This document shows positions 61,546 through 64,000 of a stretch of DNA of 64,000 nt, piece by piece. The notes under the pieces were generated by a model. The model made no database searches. It was not told the origin of the DNA and saw only the letters and a program-made list of their open reading frames with translations. A program made the position numbers and the translations under genes. Origin of the DNA: Stercorarius parasiticus (Eukaryota; Chordata; Aves; Charadriiformes; Stercorariidae). The stretch covers positions 1-64,000 of the forward strand of contig VWZL01002505.1 of the NCBI GenBank assembly GCA_013396915.1, written 5' to 3'. The first letter of the stretch is position 1. Each line of letters opens with the position of its first letter.

Positions 61546-63690
61546 AACCCAAACCAAATGCAAAGAGAAGGTTGTGGAGAAAAGGAACGCTGCCAGACCT
61601 TCAAGAGAAAGGAGGCATGGAAGCCTCGACCTAAGCCACCTTGGGTCAAATCAGATCAATCCAGAAGAAAATGGTTACAAGTTCTCTGCTGTCCTTTTTT
61701 AACATCAACACCACCACTGCATTTTCCAGAAAAAAAATGCGATAATGAACAAACCATTGTCTCTAGGAGCTTCTAGTTCCTCTTCCTACCCCTCTTCACT
61801 GCCTGAAGAAATCATATATGCAAGGTATTTATCACATGGGAAGCTCTCGCAGATGCAAGATCTCCTGCCACGTCTCTGCTGCTGCCTCCACCCCCGTGCT
61901 GAGACCTCTCCTCCCCTGTGCCCCAGGCATGCTGAGGAACAACCTTCCTGCAACGTGCCCTCTGCCGCTGCAGCCAAGGCTGCCTCCTTTTCTAAAGGGC
62001 TGCTATTCATCTCGTCTGCAGGGCTCCAGTCAAATGAGCTCTCCTGCCCCACCTCAGTTATCCCAGAAAGGTAATTCTGAATCCACATGCAGAGATCTGG
62101 CTCCTGACCCTCTTTTCCCAGGCTGCATGGATCCACCTCTTACTGGCAATCTTGGGCCTAAAAAAAAACACTTACCACAAAAGCCAAAGTGAGACTTAAG
62201 GAAATCCTCGGATGAAAACATCGTATGCCAAAAATGTTTAAGTAACAAGTACTCGGGTGCAGCTATCGTTGATTTAAAACAGCCCCATCACCTACACAGG
62301 AGCTGTCTGGTGACCACCATATTCTCAGTACCTGGAACATACTCACATGAAGGAGCTTACAAAACAGATAAAAAAAAGGGACAACGGTGAAACAGCAATA
62401 GCAGGGATTCAAACTACAGAGGGGTAAAACCGTGCTCCGAGTTTGGAAACTTTTACTGTGGAAGGGTGAAAAAAAAGACCAGGGCAACAAGTTATTTTGG
62501 GCAATCTTGGAGCTGGGGAGTGAATAAGCAGCTGCTGCACAGGCTGTCCCCGGTCCAGCCATGCGACCCACCCCCAAGTCCCAAAGCCAGGGATAACAGA
62601 CCCCAGGTGGCAGGAAGGAGCCTCCCACTGCTGGGTGCTGGAAAGCAGAGGACTTGAGGATGTGCCAGACTGACACATCTGAAAAACACAGCACACGAAC
62701 AGAATGGAAAGGGCCCTTTCAAAGCCAAATAGTAAAGTGCTCTCATACCTCTGGGCTAAATGCTGTTAATAATTAACATATCTTTAGCTGCCTTGCATTT
62801 AATAGGTAAAGACACCAGGAAAAAAGATCAGCTTCCTTTGGACAGATATTGTACAATAATATACATTGCTTATTTTAGGGTTTTTTACTGTTAATATATA
62901 TCTTACAGTAAAAGCAAACAAGTACACGTGCTACAGGACAACAAATTTAATACATTCTTTACAGGCTGATTGTCATGGCTGAAGTTAGAAAGACTAGTGA
63001 GACCACAGCAACATGGAAAAGGGCATCCAATCTGAACACTTCTCCATTTCCAACAAAACCCATTTCTCTTGATGCAAGGGTCTGCCTCCCATTACTGCTA
63101 TTAATCACAGAAATCCTATAATCCTCAAAATACCTAAGAGCAGATGAATTAACTTTTTTTTGAGGATTACTGCAGTATTTTTGAGGCAGAAATCAGTAAT
63201 ACTGATGCTAGAACAGGTGTTTCACCACAGGAGCAGCTGCTAGCTCAAGGGCTCTCCATGCCACACAGCCAGGCCATGACTCCTACCCGCACCTGGGACC
63301 ACCTCACCCTGCAAACCAGTGAAACTCTGGATGGGGGCAATGGAGCACCCGTCTGGGGTAAGTAGATTCATCCGCCCACTGGCCCTGGTGGGAAAAGCAG
63401 CTCCACCCCAGATGTCAACCTGTGATGTCCACCCTCGCCTTCTGATGAGGAACAGTGAGCCGCCACAAAAGCAGCAGGCGTGGAGCCAAGGAAGGCAGGA
63501 AATGGGAATGCCACCTCGGGACAGTGCTGTAACTCGCTGGGGAGGGCAGGCAGCAGCCTACAGCCCCCAACTCCACCCAACAGGGTGACACGGCAGTTTG
63601 CAGACCCTCCCACCCTTGGCCAAGGACTTGGCCCCATGCTACCCACGTATTTCATCTGCCAACGAGTTCTAAAAAAGCAGTACCACACAC
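61546..63690. other. intergenic between LTR and RPSA, no gene seen
   Basis: About 2.1 kb. Overlapping open frames on both strands at 61745-62192 and 62263-62746 are not supported by any recognised domain. The right part is the downstream flank of RPSA. Confidence 0.6.
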
Positions 63691-63709
63691 AGTATATATT
63701 AAACCAGTC

Positions 63710-63715
63710 TTTATT
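63710..63715 (-). promoter_or_regulatory. RPSA polyadenylation signal
   Basis: AATAAA on the - strand, 27 bases after the RPSA stop, gives a very short 3' UTR as in other ribosomal protein genes. Cleavage is expected at roughly 63685-63698. Confidence 0.85.
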
Positions 63716-63741
63716 TCTCTCACAGTACAGCGGGACTGAAG

Positions 63742-64000
<259 letters not shown>

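Noticed and set aside
61745..62192. Open frames on both strands beyond the LTR
   Set aside because: Both strands are open over the same bases and neither shows a domain or splice signals.

Overview
The window is vertebrate nuclear DNA, almost certainly from a bird. Evidence for a bird is the set of CR1 LINE fragments with the typical 3' end (ATTCTATGATTCT), the ERVL-type LTRs of avian type, short GT-AG introns, and protein sequence very close to but distinct from the mammalian orthologues. It is not a prokaryotic or viral window, and I found no operon, CRISPR array, defence island or other exotic system. I cannot name the species.

The central feature is one gene on the + strand: TMC2 (transmembrane channel-like 2), a pore subunit of the hair-cell mechanotransduction channel. 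I could place 19 coding exons between 14815 and 48826. Every internal boundary is GT-AG and every codon phase joins without a break, giving 913 residues from the first visible split codon to the stop (the human protein is 906 residues). The exons encode a short acidic start, a 111-residue lysine/arginine/glutamate-rich segment, an Asp/Glu/Ser stretch with a helical region, ten membrane segments, the TMC signature (CWETTVG, then EFVRLTVSD), and a basic Pro/Gly/Arg-rich C-terminal tail. The exon carrying the start codon is not certain; two weak candidates of the right phase are at 11720-11741 and 13987-14017. A polyadenylation signal lies about 350 bases after the stop.

At the right edge, on the - strand, lie the last two coding exons and the 3' end of RPSA (40S ribosomal protein SA / laminin receptor). 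TMC2 and RPSA are therefore convergent, separated by about 14.5 kb. In humans these genes are on different chromosomes (20p13 and 3p22), so this adjacency is the main synteny point to check.

The rest (1-14.8 kb, the introns and 49.2-63.7 kb) is non-coding as far as I can see. It holds six CR1 pieces (one of about 740 bp at 52.9-53.7 kb, and a head-to-head pair at 2.5-3.0 kb), a 579-bp antisense solo LTR in a TMC2 intron, two LTR pieces at 60.7 and 61.2-61.5 kb, a few homopolymer or dinucleotide tracts, a 29-bp tandem duplication and a near-perfect hairpin at 50.1 kb. Most open frames in these stretches are chance or repeat-derived.
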